From an uncultured Acetobacteraceae bacterium (lineage in GTDB: Bacteria > Pseudomonadota > Alphaproteobacteria > Acetobacterales > Acetobacteraceae): a stretch of 8,864 nucleotides of DNA. Shown piece by piece: positions 7,833 through 8,864 of this stretch. Location of the stretch: contig CALGVL010000311.1 in NCBI GenBank assembly GCA_937930165.1, positions 1-8,864 of the forward strand. Direction: 5' to 3'. Each line of letters begins with the position of its first letter. Position 1 is the first letter of the stretch. A program made the position numbers and the translations under genes. The notes under the pieces were generated by a model that saw only the letters and a program-made list of their open reading frames with translations, had not been told where the DNA came from and searched no databases.

Positions 7833-8506
7833 AGGCAATCCAGACCAATCCCACCCAGCCTCCCGACGCCGAGATCAACCTCCCCGCCCCGGAGGCGGTG
7901 GCCGCCTTCCTGCGCAGCTATCCCGATTTCCTGGCCGAGCGGCCGGATCTCTACCGGCTGCTGGAGCCGCCGCGCCGGGTGCATGGAGAGCGGCTGACGG
8001 ACCACATGGCGGCGATGCTGGCGGCGGAGCGGCGCCGCGTCCGCTCGCTGGAGGCCGAGATGGATGCCGCCGTCACCGCCGGCCGGGCCGGCAACGGCCT
8101 CAGCATCCGCGTCCGCCTGGCGGTGCTGGCACTGATGCGCAGCCAGGATGTCAGCGAGACGGTGACGCAGGAATTGCCGGCGCTGCTCGGCATCGAGACC
8201 TGCACCCTGCTCTCCGAGGTGCCGGACCGGCGCGGCATGGTGAAGCTGCCGCGCGGCTTCGTCGCCCGGGTGCTGGGCCCGGGCCGGGATGCGGTGGTGC
8301 GGGCCGTCCCGACGGATGCCGAATTGCTGCACCAGGAGGCTGCCCCCCTGGTCACGCGCGATGCGCTGGCGCGGGTGCCGGTCTGGACCGGGCATCCCTG
8401 CCTGCTCGCGCTCGGAGCCCGTGACCCGAATGCTTTGCCGTCGCGGCAATCCACCGCCACCCTCGCCTTCCTCGGCCGCGTGGTGGCGGCGGCGCTGGCG
8501 CGCTAG
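7829..8506 (+). CDS. DUF484 family protein
   Basis: This uncharacterised, presumably cytoplasmic protein has a GAF-like fold according to what is known of the family; its biochemical role is unknown. Counted from the chosen GTG, the product has 225 residues, the usual size. The family hallmark AVAAFLRSYPDFLAERPDL lies at about 23-41, followed by a helical, charged stretch (HMAAMLAAERRRVRSLEAEM, about 59-78) likely to be a coiled coil, and then the GAF-like part (from about 93, including TVTQELPALLGIETCTLL and FVARVLGPGRDAVVRAV). The GTG at 7829-7831 overlaps the fsa stop as GTGA, the classic arrangement for translational coupling; a TTG at 7802 in frame is a less likely start. DUF484 genes sit beside xerC in many proteobacteria (yigA-xerC in E. 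coli), as here. Confidence 0.9.
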   Translation: MKAIQTNPTQPPDAEINLPAPEAVAAFLRSYPDFLAERPDLYRLLEPPRRVHGERLTDHMAAMLAAERRRVRSLEAEMDAAVTAGRAGNGLSIRVRLAVLALMRSQDVSETVTQELPALLGIETCTLLSEVPDRRGMVKLPRGFVARVLGPGRDAVVRAVPTDAELLHQEAAPLVTRDALARVPVWTGHPCLLALGARDPNALPSRQSTATLAFLGRVVAAALAR

Positions 8507-8563
8507 CCATCCGGTCGTGGAGCGGCGGATGCCGCGGGACGTGAATCGGATGGCGGGCCATCC
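8506..8563 (+). promoter_or_regulatory. Structured spacer with mutually exclusive hairpins before xerC
   Basis: GCCATCCG (8506-8513) is complementary to CGGATGGC (8547-8554), extendable by a G-T and a T-A pair to ten pairs (8506-8515 with 8545-8554). The enclosed loop holds a second hairpin, GCGGC-GGAT-GCCGC (8522-8535). GGATGGC (8548-8554) is equally complementary to GCCATCC (8557-8563), which abuts the xerC ATG, so the middle strand can pair with either side but not both. There is no T-tract, so it is not an ordinary intrinsic terminator. No good ribosome binding site is visible; GGA (8548) and GCGGG (8553-8557) are inside the structure. Complementarity is seen directly; a regulatory role is inference. 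Confidence 0.5.
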
Positions 8564-8864
8564 ATGACCGGCGCGGAAGCGCGCGCCCGCTATCTCGACT
8601 GGCTCGCCAAGGAGAGGCGGGCCGCCGGCAATACGGTCGAGGCCTATGGCCGCGACCTCTCCGACTTCCTGGGCTTCCTGGCCGGGCATCTGGGCGAGGA
8701 GCCGGACCTGCCGGCGCTCGCCGCGCTGCGCCCGGCGGATCTGCGCGCCTTCCTGGCCGCCCGCGCCGCAGAGGGGGCCGGGGTCGCCACGCGGGCCCGG
8801 CAACTGGCGGCCATCCGCGGCTTCCTGCGCTGGCTGTCCAAGACCCGGGACATGCCGGCGCCGG
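8564..8864 (+). CDS. xerC: Tyrosine recombinase, XerC-like, N-terminal part (cut by window edge)
   Basis: Xer recombinases resolve chromosome dimers at dif together with FtsK before cell division. The first 100 residues are present. They form the core-binding (SAM-like, phage integrase N-terminal) domain: YLDWLAKERRAAGNTVEAYGRDLSDFLGFL at about 10-39, then LRPADLRAFLAARAAEG, and TRARQLAAIRGFLRWLSK at about 77-94, the typical helix bundle that grips the DNA arm. The catalytic domain with its R-H-R-Y residues is outside the window, so activity cannot be checked. The call as XerC rather than XerD rests on the adjacent DUF484 gene. The ATG at 8564 is the start that best fits the family; it follows the inverted repeat directly and has no strong ribosome binding site. 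The gene lies 57 nt after DUF484, probably in the same transcript. Confidence 0.88.
   Translation, partial: MTGAEARARYLDWLAKERRAAGNTVEAYGRDLSDFLGFLAGHLGEEPDLPALAALRPADLRAFLAARAAEGAGVATRARQLAAIRGFLRWLSKTRDMPAP

Noticed and set aside
8289..8567. Small plus-strand open frame spanning the end of DUF484 and the xerC spacer
   Set aside because: Its Arg/Pro/Trp-rich product is the +1 shadow of DUF484 and it has no independent support; the spacer is better described by its inverted repeats.

Overview
The window is a GC-rich (roughly 70% G+C) bacterial chromosomal segment made of densely packed, mostly housekeeping genes. The protein sequences and gene order (an F1-only ATP synthase operon starting with atpH; priA, a transaldolase-type fsa, DUF484 and a Xer recombinase next to each other) point to an alphaproteobacterium, most likely of the Acetobacteraceae/Roseomonas type. 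The family-level placement is inference from sequence style and GC content, not from a search.

Layout. (1) Positions 1-3430, minus strand: atpH-atpA-atpG-atpD, encoding F1 subunits delta, alpha, gamma and the first 116 residues of beta. They are separated by 1, 25 and 13 nt and are clearly one operon; beta is cut by the window edge and epsilon (atpC) would lie beyond it. No F0 gene precedes atpH, which fits the split F0/F1 operons of alphaproteobacteria. (2) Positions 3431-3648: a divergent non-coding spacer holding start signals for atpH (left) and an MFS transporter (right). (3) Positions 3649-4872, plus strand: a 12-helix MFS permease of unknown substrate. (4) Positions 4869-7106, minus strand: priA, the replication-restart helicase, meeting the MFS gene tail to tail with overlapping stop codons. 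(5) Positions 7107-7175: a short divergent spacer with a perfect 12-bp palindrome. (6) Positions 7176-8864, plus strand: fsa/tal, a DUF484 gene overlapping it by 4 nt, then after a 57-nt strongly structured spacer the N-terminal part of a XerC-type tyrosine recombinase, cut by the window edge.

How the genes fit together: the atp genes serve oxidative phosphorylation; fsa/tal serves the non-oxidative pentose phosphate pathway; priA and xerC both serve chromosome maintenance (fork restart and dimer resolution), with the uncharacterised DUF484 protein accompanying xerC as it does in other proteobacteria. The MFS gene is the only apparently accessory gene.

I see no phage, IS element, CRISPR, defence or biosynthetic system, and nothing I would call a new multi-gene system. 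The most interesting signals are small: a mutually exclusive hairpin pair in front of xerC, an 83-bp low-GC patch inside fsa, active-site residues suggesting the 'fructose-6-phosphate aldolase' homologue is a true transaldolase, and palindromes around the priA/fsa divergent starts.
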